Assembly: GCA_023439835.1 (NCBI GenBank)
Contig: JAEXUW010000009.1
Location: 1 to 64,000, forward strand
Direction of reading: 5' to 3'
Length of the DNA stretch: 64,000 bases
DNA from: Bacillota bacterium
GTDB lineage: Bacteria; Bacillota; Clostridia; Oscillospirales; Ruminococcaceae
Part shown: one piece after another, positions 52,645-61,358 of the stretch
Layout: the number at the start of each line of letters is the position of its first letter
Position numbering within the stretch: the first letter of the stretch is position 1
Translations under genes and position numbers: made by a program
Notes under the pieces: model-generated
Databases searched by the model: none
The model's input: the letters and a program-made list of their open reading frames with translations, nothing else
Told to the model about the DNA's origin: nothing

Positions 52645-52992
52645 ATGAAAGCAAGACTTCCACAGGGAATGGGCGGAGGCCCACAGAATATGAACCAAAT
52701 GCTAAAGCAGGCACAGAAAATGCAGGAGAATATTTCAGTGCTTCAAGAGGAAATTGAGCTGAGAGATTTTTCAGCCTCTGTCGGTGGCGGTGCTGTTGAA
52801 ATCGTCATGACAGGCAAAAAAGCGGTAAAGTCACTGAGCATTAAGCCAGAGGTCGTTGACCCTGAGGATATTGAAATGCTTCAGGATCTTATTATAAGCG
52901 CTTTTAATGAAGTCGTTAAGAACATTGATGAAACCTCAGAGTCTGAAATGCAAAAGCTGACAGGCGGGGTTTCCTTTCCTGGATTATTCTAA
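52645..52992 (+). CDS. YbaB/EbfC-family nucleoid-associated protein
   Basis: 115 residues; ATG 52645 with AAGGAG upstream. [20 protein letters not shown] and [20 protein letters not shown] are family signatures. Small DNA-binding dimer, almost always between dnaX and recR. Its stop overlaps the recR start (TAATG). Confidence 0.93.
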   Translation: MKARLPQGMGGGPQNMNQMLKQAQKMQENISVLQEEIELRDFSASVGGGAVEIVMTGKKAVKSLSIKPEVVDPEDIEMLQDLIISAFNEVVKNIDETSESEMQKLTGGVSFPGLF

Positions 52993-53591
52993 TGGCTGAC
53001 AGCAATGCTTTACCGCTTGTTTTATTAGCGGAGCAGTTTGCCAAGCTCCCCGGTATTGGTATGAAAACAGCACAGCGGCTTGCTTATTATGTCATGTCGA
53101 TGAGCGACGAGGATGCTCAGCGTTTTTCAGATGCCATTCTTCACGCACATAAAACCGTTCACAGCTGTAAAGTATGTCAAAACCTCACCGACCTTGAAGT
53201 CTGCCCCATTTGCGACGATTCAAGCCGTGACACTTCGGTAATATGCGTTGTTGAGGGCCCGAAGGACGTTTCGGCAATTGAGAGAACAAAGGAATACAAG
53301 GGCGTGTATCACGTGCTTCACGGGCTTATTTCCCCGATTGACGGTATCACACCTGACAAAATTCGCATTAAAGAGCTTTTAGCGAGAATTAACGAAAGCG
53401 TGTCTGAAATTATTATGGCGACAAACCCGACTGTTGAGGGCGAGGCGACCGCAATGTACATTTCACGTCTGTTAAAGCCGATGGGAATTAAGGTTACAAG
53501 GCTTGCTTTTGGGCTTCCCGTCGGGGGAACTTTAGAGTATGCGGATGAGGTCACACTTTTCAGAGCGATTGAAAACCGCAACGTGATGTAA
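52992..53591 (+). CDS. recR: Recombination protein RecR
   Basis: 199 residues; ATG 52992 overlaps the ybaB stop. Visible: [16 protein letters not shown] (HhH), the zinc finger [16 protein letters not shown], and a Toprim domain ([30 protein letters not shown]). It acts with RecO/RecF in loading RecA at gaps. Confidence 0.96.
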   Translation: MADSNALPLVLLAEQFAKLPGIGMKTAQRLAYYVMSMSDEDAQRFSDAILHAHKTVHSCKVCQNLTDLEVCPICDDSSRDTSVICVVEGPKDVSAIERTKEYKGVYHVLHGLISPIDGITPDKIRIKELLARINESVSEIIMATNPTVEGEATAMYISRLLKPMGIKVTRLAFGLPVGGTLEYADEVTLFRAIENRNVM

Positions 53592-53613
53592 TAATTAAAG
53601 TTAGAGGTTAGAA

Positions 53614-54093
53614 GTGAAGCTTGAAACTGACGCTTATTATATGAAGCTTGCTCTTGAGCAGGCGAAGCTGGCTTATGAGCTTGGCGAGGTTCCTATCGGG
53701 GCTGTTATCGTTAAGAAAGCAACTGGTGAAATTGTCGGAAGAGGCTATAACCGACGAGAGTGCGACAAATCGCCTCTTGCTCACGCTGAAATTATCGCAA
53801 TAAATGAAGCGAGTAAAAGTCTTGGTGGCTGGCGGCTTATTGACTGTGAGATTTTTGTTACGCTTGAGCCTTGTCCCATGTGCACCGGCGCTATCATAAA
53901 CTCACGGCTTGAGCGTGTTGTATTTGGCGCATTTGATTTAAAAGCCGGCTCATGCGGCTCTGTTATCAATCTTTTTGAACTTCCATATAACCACAAGCCT
54001 GAAATATCTTCGGGAGTACTTGAAAAAGATTGCTCAGCAATTCTTTCAGACTTTTTTAAAGCATTAAGAAAATTAAAAGCAGACAAGGGTTAA
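53614..54093 (+). CDS. tadA: tRNA-specific adenosine deaminase
   Basis: 159 residues; GTG 53614 with AGAGG 6 bases upstream. It makes inosine at the wobble position of tRNA-Arg. Zinc motif HAEIIAINEA with catalytic Glu, and PCPMCTGAIINSRL. Last gene of the dnaX cluster. Confidence 0.92.
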   Translation: MKLETDAYYMKLALEQAKLAYELGEVPIGAVIVKKATGEIVGRGYNRRECDKSPLAHAEIIAINEASKSLGGWRLIDCEIFVTLEPCPMCTGAIINSRLERVVFGAFDLKAGSCGSVINLFELPYNHKPEISSGVLEKDCSAILSDFFKALRKLKADKG

Positions 54094-54116
54094 CTTCCCT
54101 GTCTGCTTTATTTTTG
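54076..54116. terminator. Bidirectional terminator after tadA
   Basis: AAAGCAGAC and GTCTGCTTT with AGGG/CCCT inside, followed by ATTTTTG. It overlaps the end of tadA and faces the convergent ABC operon. Confidence 0.8.
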
Positions 54117-54120
54117 ATTT

Positions 54121-54753
54121 TTAGGCGAAAATTCTTTTTAGTGCTTTTTTCTTCATAATCGGTCTTAAAATCAAGCCTGCAATTACAAGCACACCTGTTA
54201 ATATAAAGTTGAGATAAAGCCCTGAGCTGTCCTCACGCAAAGACTCCTCCCATCCCTTCATAATAATTAGATAGCCGAATGAAACGATATAAGCGATGAT
54301 AAACGGCAATAGGAACTTTTTATGACCAAGCTTCATTTCACCGCTTGACATCATAAACAGGCTTATATGTCCGAGATTTAATATCAATGCAAACTTCTGA
54401 AGCGCAAAAGCCAGCTCTATTCCGTCGCCTGTTAGTATAAATACCGCAAAACAAAATACACTTGCGGGAACAACCATCAGCTCAAACTCCCAAAAATAAA
54501 TATCGACTATGCCTTTAACACTAATCGGTGAGGTCTGAAGAAATCTGTACATAACCGAAACAGAAGACATTATTAGCATCGGTGTAAGCGCAGGCAGAAG
54601 TAATCCGAGAATTCCCGAAAAGCCGGCAACAAAATCATAAAAACTGAAAATATAATCAGATAAGTAAACCGCTGTTAAAAATAAAAACCAAAAAAGAAAC
54701 ATTGAATACAATTTGAAGCTCACAAATAAAGCGTCAACATGTTTAGCCTTCAT
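54121..54753 (-). CDS. Six-segment membrane protein of the GntR-ABC operon
   Basis: 210 residues; ATG 54753 (MKAKHVDALF) with GGGGAG upstream, preferred over TTG 54768. About five to six hydrophobic segments; no motif I recognise. It is the last gene of a GntR / ABC ATPase / membrane protein unit and overlaps the small gene before it, so it may be part of the transporter membrane complex. Confidence 0.7.
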   Translation of the reverse strand: MKAKHVDALFVSFKLYSMFLFWFLFLTAVYLSDYIFSFYDFVAGFSGILGLLLPALTPMLIMSSVSVMYRFLQTSPISVKGIVDIYFWEFELMVVPASVFCFAVFILTGDGIELAFALQKFALILNLGHISLFMMSSGEMKLGHKKFLLPFIIAYIVSFGYLIIMKGWEESLREDSSGLYLNFILTGVLVIAGLILRPIMKKKALKRIFA

Positions 54754-54898
54754 AATTCTCCCCTTCAATAACCTGTGCTTTATTCTTTTTTCTTCCGAAT
54801 AGCTTGTTGAATATAAACACGTTTAAAACAACTATTATAACACCCAAAGCGCATAGCGTCAGCCATATAGCACGAAGCGCATACCTAATTTTACTCAT
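54743..54898 (-). CDS. Small single-pass membrane protein (51 residues)
   Basis: 51 residues. ATG 54898 overlaps the stop of the upstream permease-like gene (ATGAGTAA) and its end overlaps the next start at 54753, so it is translationally coupled on both sides. Sequence: basic start (MSKIRYALRAIW), one hydrophobic helix (LCALGVIIVVLNVFIFNKLF), then GRKKNKAQ and a short polar tail. Probably a small subunit or regulator of the ABC transporter. No family recognised. Confidence 0.7.
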   Translation of the reverse strand: MSKIRYALRAIWLTLCALGVIIVVLNVFIFNKLFGRKKNKAQVIEGENYEG

Positions 54899-55637
54899 TA
54901 TACCAAGCCTCCGAACCTTTTTTGTTAATTACCAGCAAACTTGACAAGGCATACATCACCGGAATAGTAAGAACAATTACTATTATCGCCGGCAAACCCG
55001 CAAAGCCTGAAAAAGCCTCATATACCCAGCTCATTGATTCCAGCCCCGACAGGAAAAGGGAAAATACAAAAAAACATAGATATATAATCAGCGCGGCTAT
55101 TCCAAGGAACTTCATGTACTTCTTCCCGAATACAGATGCAAACATTGTCATTATTAGCGTTGCGGATACAACAAAAAGCACAATCACCGCAGAAAACGCA
55201 ATCGTTCCCTTTCTGTCATTATAACGGTCTGTAAATAATACTGCCACATTCAAAGCCGCAACAACAGACAGTGAAATTGATGAGGCTAGCGCCCACGCTC
55301 TAAACGACATTTTCATGCAGTCTTTCTTTCTAATCGGGAATAGCATAAGAGTGTCACAAGCTGAACAGCATCCCTTCATCATCATGCGTTGTTTTTGTGA
55401 AACAAAATTTGGAATAACGGCATTCGTGAAGAAAAGATATTGCGACATAAACAAAAAATTAAATACAAATATGAATGCCGTTTGAGGCTCATCATCAAAT
55501 AACGAAAAATTAATTATCGCAGCACCCATGATTACAGAAAACAAAAGAAAAAAAACCTTGAATACTCTCATGCCGGTGCCCATATATAATGAGTTTCGAG
55601 CCATTCGTATTTTTTTCGAAACAGAAATATTTTCCAT
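54891..55637 (-). CDS. ABC-2-like permease of the GntR-ABC operon
   Basis: 248 residues; ATG 55637, just 2 bases after the ATPase stop. About six hydrophobic segments arranged as in ABC-2 export permeases, with a soluble loop carrying KGCCSACDTLMLFPIRKK after the second segment; that LFPI-type stretch is common in such permeases. With the ATPase it should form an exporter. Confidence 0.75.
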   Translation of the reverse strand: MENISVSKKIRMARNSLYMGTGMRVFKVFFLLFSVIMGAAIINFSLFDDEPQTAFIFVFNFLFMSQYLFFTNAVIPNFVSQKQRMMMKGCCSACDTLMLFPIRKKDCMKMSFRAWALASSISLSVVAALNVAVLFTDRYNDRKGTIAFSAVIVLFVVSATLIMTMFASVFGKKYMKFLGIAALIIYLCFFVFSLFLSGLESMSWVYEAFSGFAGLPAIIVIVLTIPVMYALSSLLVINKKGSEAWYNE

Positions 55638-55638
55638 A

Positions 55639-56505
55639 TTACCCCTCCTGCTTGGGGGAATTGCCCCAGATACTGAAGGTCAACAAATTCTCCATGTTCG
55701 GAGTATGAACTATAGCATTGCTGAACAAGCCTAGCTTTTCTCTTTTTATCAGCCCCTCAAAGGTCAAAGTGCCTTTTCTAAGACCAACCATCTCATGTTC
55801 TTTTCCGCTGATTATAGAGTTGTCACCGCTTATTACCGCATATTTTTCCTCAACCTTGTCAACCGAAAGCGATTCGGTAACTTTCCCGTCTATTAAAAGC
55901 GTTATGTAATCTGCAATCTTGTCAAGGTCGCCTGTGATATGAGTCGAGAAAAGCACTGCTTTTTCCCCGTCGGAAACAAAATCACGCAGTATGTCAAGAA
56001 CCTCAATTCTCGCAACAGGGTCAAGCCCTGCGGTCGGCTCATCAAGTATAAGTATTTCAGGCTTGTGTGACAAGGCTAGCGCAAGCATTGCCTTTGTTTT
56101 CATGCCCTTTGAATATTCTGAAAATTTCTTTTTGAGAGGAAGCTTCCACATTTCAGCATATTTCTCAAACAGCTCCTGATCCCAGCTGTCAAACATTATC
56201 TTATACGCACCAGCGTGAGCTTTGAGATTGGAGCTAACCAGAAGATAATCCTCATCGGCAACGTAGCCTATTTTATTCTTGACCTCAGGCTCATTCTTAA
56301 CATTATCCAGCCCAAAAACACTGATTCCCCCGCTTTTGCGACTCACCGCATTCAAAATCAGCTTAATGATTGTTGTTTTTCCCGCCCCATTTTGACCGAT
56401 TAACCCCATAACACTCCCCTTCTCAACGGAAAAGGAAACGTCTTCAAGAGCAAAGTCCTTATAATGCTTTGTGAGATTATTTATTTCCAGTGCAAAATTA
56501 CTCAT
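55639..56505 (-). CDS. ABC transporter ATPase (YtrB-like)
   Basis: 288 residues; ATG 56505 with GGGGG 7 bases upstream. Walker A GQNGAGKTT, signature YSKGMKTKAMLALALSHKP, Walker B ILILDEPTAGLDP. The C-terminal third is unlike the core and may be regulatory. It follows a GntR gene with 8 bases overlap, the layout of YtrA/YtrB systems that respond to cell-wall antibiotics. Confidence 0.9.
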   Translation of the reverse strand: MSNFALEINNLTKHYKDFALEDVSFSVEKGSVMGLIGQNGAGKTTIIKLILNAVSRKSGGISVFGLDNVKNEPEVKNKIGYVADEDYLLVSSNLKAHAGAYKIMFDSWDQELFEKYAEMWKLPLKKKFSEYSKGMKTKAMLALALSHKPEILILDEPTAGLDPVARIEVLDILRDFVSDGEKAVLFSTHITGDLDKIADYITLLIDGKVTESLSVDKVEEKYAVISGDNSIISGKEHEMVGLRKGTLTFEGLIKREKLGLFSNAIVHTPNMENLLTFSIWGNSPKQEG

Positions 56506-56881
56506 TATCATTACCCCCAAATACACGGAATATTATTTCAAGAAGCTTGTTTTTAATTATACCTACTTCTTTTAATGCAACGGTTTTTTCTTCATATTCG
56601 TTGAGAAGCTCACTCTCTCTAAGCTTTTGCATTTCGCCCAGATTTTTAATTTTTATAAATGTTCCTTTTCCTGAAACAGTATAAACTAAGCCCTCATGCT
56701 CTAAATCTATATACGCTCTTTTTGTTGTTATCATGCTGATGTTTAAATCTTTGGCAAGCTGTCTTACTGATGGAAGCATATCGTTATTTTTAAGCTCACC
56801 GCAAAAAATTGATTGTCTAATAGAATCCTTTATCTGCTCATACATTGGCTTATCGCTTGTATAGCTTATTTTGATGTTCAT
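56498..56881 (-). CDS. GntR-family regulator, YtrA subfamily
   Basis: 127 residues; ATG 56881 with AAAGGAG upstream. Short GntR protein: PMYEQIKDSIRQSIFCGEL, MLPSVRQLAKDLNISMITTK, YTVSGKGTFIK. No effector domain, as usual for YtrA. It likely represses its own ABC operon through the palindrome at 56901-56931. Confidence 0.9.
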   Translation of the reverse strand: MNIKISYTSDKPMYEQIKDSIRQSIFCGELKNNDMLPSVRQLAKDLNISMITTKRAYIDLEHEGLVYTVSGKGTFIKIKNLGEMQKLRESELLNEYEEKTVALKEVGIIKNKLLEIIFRVFGGNDNE

Positions 56882-56900
56882 TCAGCCGCTCCTTTCCCAA

Positions 56901-56952
56901 GATACTGTGTATATCATATATATACAGTATCACATTCATTTATATTTGTCAA
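56901..56952 (-). promoter_or_regulatory. Promoter and GntR operator of the ABC operon
   Basis: Minus strand TTGACA (56952-56947), 17-base spacer, TACTGT as -10 (56929-56924). GATACTGT (56901-56908) and ACAGTATC (56924-56931) are perfect inverted arms 15 bases apart; one arm contains the -10 and the other the start region, so a bound regulator would block initiation. Confidence 0.75.
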
Positions 56953-56990
56953 TACTATTCTATAAAAAAATTATTTTAGGAAATATGAAT

Positions 56991-57018
56991 TTGACAAACA
57001 AGTGTTTTGTGGTATAAT
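56991..57018 (+). promoter_or_regulatory. Promoter of the lipoprotein gene
   Basis: TTGACA (56991-56996), 16-base spacer, TATAAT (57013-57018). Confidence 0.75.
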
Positions 57019-57075
57019 TATTTTTGACAGACTATTAGCCGAATTTCACCATTATGATTATTTTGAGGTTTTGAT

Positions 57076-57657
57076 ATGAAAAAAATGCTATTTGTTATGC
57101 TGCTCTCTTTTCTTGTTATGTTTTCTGGGTGTGATGATAAAGACAGAAATAAGGATGACAGGGACAATAATAACGACGAGGGCTTCTTTGACAGATTTTC
57201 GAACAGCGGTGACGTAAATACTGAAAACACACAGCCTGTTTATGATGAAACACGAGCTGACGATTACTCAAATACAGATTCCTCAAACAATCAGAATTCA
57301 AACGCGAACAGCCCCTATTCTCAGTGGATAGGCGTGTGGGAAAACAGCGAGGGCAACACGCTTGTCATCAGACAAAGCACTAAAATTGATTTTGTGCTGG
57401 ATATGTATTATTTCTATATAGATCAAGGTAACGGCTTTCAAATTAACGTCAGCGATTATGAGGTTGATAAAAACAACATTTTCTCAACAATGGTTGACTA
57501 TGCGTTTGATTATGATGCAAGCTATGATTTTGAGCTTGAGGGTGATACGCTGCATTTTATCTATAATTATCAAGGTAATGTTATAAAGAATGAGTATCTG
57601 ACACGTACAAGTAATACTGATGTTGATTCGGCTTGGAGTTATTATTGGAACTATTAA
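57076..57657 (+). CDS. Lipoprotein of unknown function
   Basis: 193 residues; ATG 57076 with GAGG upstream. Signal peptide and lipobox (MFSGC, Cys about 19), then a very acidic Asn/Asp-rich linker (about 20-80) and a compact C-terminal domain starting YSQWIGVWENSEGNTLVIRQ, resembling small beta-barrel lipocalin-like domains that measure a 'WxG-W' start. I do not recognise the family. Own promoter; the thiamine leader follows. Confidence 0.8.
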   Translation: MKKMLFVMLLSFLVMFSGCDDKDRNKDDRDNNNDEGFFDRFSNSGDVNTENTQPVYDETRADDYSNTDSSNNQNSNANSPYSQWIGVWENSEGNTLVIRQSTKIDFVLDMYYFYIDQGNGFQINVSDYEVDKNNIFSTMVDYAFDYDASYDFELEGDTLHFIYNYQGNVIKNEYLTRTSNTDVDSAWSYYWNY

Positions 57658-57682
57658 AATAGTTTATTGAAAGATTTTGCTA

Positions 57683-57710
57683 TTGACAGAAAAATAACAT
57701 GTGCTATAAT
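57683..57710 (+). promoter_or_regulatory. Promoter of the thiamine operon
   Basis: TTGACA (57683-57688), 16-base spacer, TATAAT (57705-57710), immediately before the riboswitch. Confidence 0.8.
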
Positions 57711-57716
57711 TGTAAA

Positions 57717-57802
57717 TACGGGAGCTTGTAATGCAGGCTGAGAGGGAGTAATCTAACTTCGACCGTCATACCTGATTTGGATAATGCCAACGAAGGGAAT
57801 AT
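57717..57802 (+). promoter_or_regulatory. TPP riboswitch
   Basis: Complete THI element: GGGAGC (57720-57725), GCTGAGAGGGAG (57737-57748), GACCG (57761-57765), then ACCTGATTTGGATAATGCCA and ACGAAGGGAA. Both the pyrimidine arm and the pyrophosphate arm are intact. It should lower thiC expression when thiamine diphosphate is plentiful. Confidence 0.95.
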
Positions 57803-57826
57803 TTCATGAGTTATTATACTTTTTAT

Positions 57827-57860
57827 GGGATATGCCTTTTGGTATATCCCATTTTATTTT
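57827..57860 (+). terminator. Expression-platform terminator of the TPP riboswitch
   Basis: GGGATATGCC (57827-57836) and GGTATATCCC (57841-57850) with a TTTT loop, then ATTTTATTTTTT. It lies just upstream of the thiC ribosome site (GGAG near 57864), so control is by premature termination. Confidence 0.88.
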
Positions 57861-57875
57861 TTAGGAGTGCTGTAA

Positions 57876-59177
57876 ATGAGCTGGAAAACCCAAATGGACG
57901 CCGCAAAACAAGGCATAGTGACTGAACAGATGAGAACTGTTGCAGAAAAAGAGAATATGGATGTAAACGAGCTATTAAGCCTTGTCGCCTGCGGCTCTGT
58001 GGCGATACCCGCAAATAAAAACCACACCTCACTTTCGGCTGAGGGCGTGGGAAGCGGACTAAAAACAAAAGTAAATGTAAATCTCGGCATTTCTGGCGAT
58101 TGCCGTGACTATACACTCGAGCTTGAAAAAGCAAGGCTTGCTGTTAAGTTCGGCTGTGAAGGGATAATGGACTTATCAAATTACGGAAAAACGAATGAAT
58201 TCCGAACTAAGCTGATTGAGTTTTCGCCGGCAATGATAGGAACAGTGCCTATGTATGACGCAGTTGGCTATCTCGAAAAGGATTTGCTCGACATCACAGC
58301 AAAGGACTTTTTGAGCGTTGTTGAGGCTCACGCCAAAGAGGGCGTTGACTTTGTCACCGTTCACGCTGGAATAAACAAACGCACTGTTGAAAGCTTTAAA
58401 CGTGAAAAAAGGCTCACTAATATAGTTTCACGGGGCGGCTCACTGCTTTTCGCTTGGATGGAAATGACGGGAAATGAAAACCCGTTTTATGAGTATTATG
58501 ATGAGCTGTTGGAAATTCTTCGTGAGCATGACGTCACAATAAGTCTTGGGGACGCAATGCGACCGGGATGTATTGACGACAGCACCGACGCCGGTCAGAT
58601 AAGTGAGCTTATTGAGCTTGGCGCACTGACTAAGCGTGCATGGGAAAAATATGTTCAGGTCATGATAGAAGGCCCCGGTCACATGGCACTTAACGAAATT
58701 GCAGCAAATATGACTCTTCAAAAAAGGCTCTGTCACAATGCACCGTTTTATGTATTAGGACCGCTTGTAACCGATATTGCCCCTGGCTATGACCATATCA
58801 CCTCGGCAATCGGCGGTGCAATCGCCGCTTCAAGCGGTGCGGATTTCCTCTGCTATGTCACACCGGCGGAGCATTTAAGACTTCCCGACCTTGAAGATGT
58901 TCGTGAGGGTATTGTTGCGGTAAAAATCGCTGCTCATGCCGCGGATATTGCAAAAGGCATAAAGGGTGCAAGAGATATTGACAATAAGATGAGCGATGCC
59001 CGCCGCCGTATTGACTGGGAGGGTATGTTTGCCTGTGCTATTGATGAGGAAAAAGCAAGGAAATATTTTGAGTCCGCCCCGCCGAGTGATAAGCATAGCT
59101 GTTCAATGTGCGGGAAAATGTGTGCCATGCGAACAACCAACCGAATATTAAACGGTGAAAAGGTTGAAATTATTTAG
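57876..59177 (+). CDS. thiC: Phosphomethylpyrimidine synthase
   Basis: 433 residues, the short ThiC form without the plant/enterobacterial N-terminal extension. ATG 57876 with TAGGAG upstream. Radical-SAM-type enzyme turning AIR into HMP-phosphate. Visible: [20 protein letters not shown] stretch ([14 protein letters not shown]), [20 protein letters not shown] and the C-terminal cluster motif CSMCGKMC, which is C-x2-C-x3-C, one residue shorter than in E. coli ThiC (C-x2-C-x4-C). Confidence 0.95.
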   Translation: MSWKTQMDAAKQGIVTEQMRTVAEKENMDVNELLSLVACGSVAIPANKNHTSLSAEGVGSGLKTKVNVNLGISGDCRDYTLELEKARLAVKFGCEGIMDLSNYGKTNEFRTKLIEFSPAMIGTVPMYDAVGYLEKDLLDITAKDFLSVVEAHAKEGVDFVTVHAGINKRTVESFKREKRLTNIVSRGGSLLFAWMEMTGNENPFYEYYDELLEILREHDVTISLGDAMRPGCIDDSTDAGQISELIELGALTKRAWEKYVQVMIEGPGHMALNEIAANMTLQKRLCHNAPFYVLGPLVTDIAPGYDHITSAIGGAIAASSGADFLCYVTPAEHLRLPDLEDVREGIVAVKIAAHAADIAKGIKGARDIDNKMSDARRRIDWEGMFACAIDEEKARKYFESAPPSDKHSCSMCGKMCAMRTTNRILNGEKVEII

Positions 59178-59230
59178 TATCCGTCCGTGCAGGAGGGGGA
59201 GCGCCCTTTTGTGCATAAAAACTCACAGCG

Positions 59231-59314
59231 AGGGAGCCCGTATTTCGGGATGAGAGGGAGCTTTTGAGCGCCGACCGACCAAATAAAGACAATCCGGTTT
59301 TTTGCCGTCTTTAT
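59231..59314 (+). promoter_or_regulatory. Half TPP riboswitch upstream of thiW
   Basis: GGGAGC (59232-59237), 11 bases, GATGAGAGGGAG (59249-59260), 12 bases, GACCG (59273-59277). Motifs and spacings are the same as in the pyrimidine-binding half of the intact riboswitch at 57717. The second half (ACCTGA...GGATAATGCC...AGGGA) is missing. In its place is a hairpin ATAAAGAC (59283-59290)/GTCTTTAT (59307-59314). A further AGCTGTGTG/CATACAGCT hairpin follows (about 59320-59346). Decayed riboswitch or a variant RNA. Confidence 0.6.
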
Positions 59315-59375
59315 GGGGAGCTGTGTGTTTTTTTCTGCATACAGCTTTCAAAATAAACTGTATGGAGGAATAATA

Positions 59376-59906
59376 ATGAAATCAAAACAGCTACTTTTAA
59401 AGCACACAATGCTCGCCATGCTTGTGGCGACAGGGGTGGTAATCTCACCGATACTCAGAATTGAGGGGCTATGCCCGACGGCGCATCTAATTAATATTGT
59501 ATGCTCGGTATTTTTGGGACCATGGTATTCGCTATTATGTGCTTGTATGGTTGGCGTAATCCGAATGGTCTTTCTCGGCATTCCCCCGCTTGCACTGACG
59601 GGAATGGTTTTCGGGGCAGTTTTATCGGGCTTGCTTTATCGCCTCTCAAGGGGGAGAATTATTTTCGCTGTCATCGGTGAAATAATCGGCACTGGAATAA
59701 TCGGTGCAACTGTTTCCTATGCCGTCATGGCATATCTCGTCGGAAGGTCGGGGCTGACTTTATTTTTCTATGTTCCTTCTTTTGTTACAGCGACTGTTAT
59801 GGGTGGAATCGTTGCGTTCATTTTTCTATCAGCACTGAAAAAAACCGGTATGCTCACAAAAATTCAAAAAAGCATGGGGGCGAAAGTCATTGAAGCACAG
59901 TATTGA
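59376..59906 (+). CDS. thiW: Thiazole uptake component ThiW (ECF-type)
   Basis: 176 residues; ATG 59376 with GGAGG upstream, preferred over an upstream in-frame start inside the leader. About five membrane segments; KHTMLAMLVATGVVISPILR and EGLCPTAHLINIVCSVFLGP are typical of ThiW, the substrate-binding S component for hydroxyethylthiazole. It would use a shared ECF ATPase/T module encoded elsewhere. Next to thiM, the kinase for the imported thiazole. Confidence 0.9.
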   Translation: MKSKQLLLKHTMLAMLVATGVVISPILRIEGLCPTAHLINIVCSVFLGPWYSLLCACMVGVIRMVFLGIPPLALTGMVFGAVLSGLLYRLSRGRIIFAVIGEIIGTGIIGATVSYAVMAYLVGRSGLTLFFYVPSFVTATVMGGIVAFIFLSALKKTGMLTKIQKSMGAKVIEAQY

Positions 59907-60705
59907 AAAAATACTTCCACTTTTAAAAATAGAAAAACCGCTGATTCATTGCATAACAAATCATATCAGCATAAATGACTGTGCAAACATTATTCTTGCA
60001 TGTGGCGGAAAGCCAATAATGGCTGAGCATCCGGCGGAATGCGCTGAGATTACTAAAGCGTCCAATGCTTTTCTCTTAAATCTCGGGAGCATAAACGACA
60101 CCAGAATGAAGTCGGGGCTGATTTCGGCACAGGCAGCAAGGGAAATAGGCATTCCAATTATAATTGACCTCGTGGGTGTCGCCTGCAGCAAGCTAAGACT
60201 TGAATATTCGTTGAGCTTTGTCAAAAGGTTTTCACCTAGTGTAATTAAAGGAAACGCTTCTGAAATCAGGGCTTTTGCAGGTTTGAAAAACAGTACCGTC
60301 GGCGTTGACGCAGGCATTGATGATGAAAAAGAGCTTGACTTAATTTCTCAGGGGCTTGCAAAAAAATATTCTTCTGTTATAATGATTACAGGCGAAAACG
60401 ATTATATTTCAGATGGAAAAAGCACATTCATAATTAAAAATGGCACAAAAATGCTGTGTGATATTACGGGAACAGGCTGTATGCTCGGTTCGCTGACCGC
60501 TTTGTTTTTAACAAATGCTCCCGCACTTGAGGCTTGTGTGTCAGCAACAGCCTTCATGGGTGTTTGCGGTGAGCTTTCAGCTTCAAACAAAGGTATCGGG
60601 AGTTTTAAAACAGCACTTTTTGACAGCTTCTATACAATAAGTGGCACAGAAATTTCAAAGCGAATACTTCTTGAGAAAATTGAGGTGAAAAATGAAAAGC
60701 TTTGA
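59890..60705 (+). CDS. thiM: Hydroxyethylthiazole kinase
   Basis: 271 residues; TTG 59890, overlapping thiW by 17 bases, with GGGGG 9 bases upstream. It phosphorylates the salvaged thiazole alcohol. Visible: PLIHCITNHISINDCAN, IIIDLVGVACS, VIKGNASEI and DITGTGCMLGS with the catalytic Cys/ATP region. The unusual TTG start and overlap suggest translational coupling to thiW. Confidence 0.92.
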   Translation: MKHSIEKILPLLKIEKPLIHCITNHISINDCANIILACGGKPIMAEHPAECAEITKASNAFLLNLGSINDTRMKSGLISAQAAREIGIPIIIDLVGVACSKLRLEYSLSFVKRFSPSVIKGNASEIRAFAGLKNSTVGVDAGIDDEKELDLISQGLAKKYSSVIMITGENDYISDGKSTFIIKNGTKMLCDITGTGCMLGSLTALFLTNAPALEACVSATAFMGVCGELSASNKGIGSFKTALFDSFYTISGTEISKRILLEKIEVKNEKL

Positions 60706-61324
60706 CTTATCGCTTTATCTCGTCACCGACAGCACAGGGCTTGAGGAGGACAGGTTTTTAAGCATAATCGATTCGGCATGCGCCGGTGGCGTGACATTTT
60801 TACAGCTTCGTGAAAAGGACCGTTCGGCAGGTGAATATCTGACGCTTGCGATAAAGGTTAAGGAGATTACCGATAAATATAACATCCCTTTTATAATTGA
60901 CGACCGTGTGGATATTGCGCTGGCTTGTGATGCGGCGGGGGTTCATATCGGGCAGAGTGACCTCCCCATTATTTCAGCTAGAAAAATTATGGGGCAGGAT
61001 AAAATTATCGGTGCCACCGCAAAGACCGTTTCACAAGCACTGTCAGCACATGCTCAGGGCGCTGATTATCTTGGAGTAGGCGCAATATTCCCCACAACGA
61101 CAAAGGTTATAACAGTTCTGACCGAGGTTTCAACCTTGAATGATATCATCGCCGCCGTTGATATTCCCGTCGCCGCAATCGGCGGACTAAACGCTGAAAA
61201 CATGAACGTGCTAGAACACAGTAAAATTAGCGGCATCGCTGTGGTTTCGGCTATAATGAAGGCACGCAACCCGCTTTCTGCGGCACTTGAGCTCAAAGAA
61301 AAGGTTTTATCACTTAAAGCATAA
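60692..61324 (+). CDS. thiE: Thiamine-phosphate synthase
   Basis: 210 residues; ATG 60692, overlapping thiM by 14 bases, with GAGG upstream. It joins HMP-PP and thiazole phosphate. Visible: LYLVTDSTG, LREKDRSAGEYL, FIIDDRVDIALACDAAGVHI, GQSDLP and AIGGLNAENM. Confidence 0.93.
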   Translation: MKSFDLSLYLVTDSTGLEEDRFLSIIDSACAGGVTFLQLREKDRSAGEYLTLAIKVKEITDKYNIPFIIDDRVDIALACDAAGVHIGQSDLPIISARKIMGQDKIIGATAKTVSQALSAHAQGADYLGVGAIFPTTTKVITVLTEVSTLNDIIAAVDIPVAAIGGLNAENMNVLEHSKISGIAVVSAIMKARNPLSAALELKEKVLSLKA

Positions 61325-61358
61325 TAACACATCATTTGTTAAAAAGGGGGACTTTGAA

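Noticed and set aside
61287..61358. Longer start for thiD
   Set aside because: Those codons lie inside the end of thiE and lack a ribosome site, while GTG 61359 has a strong one.
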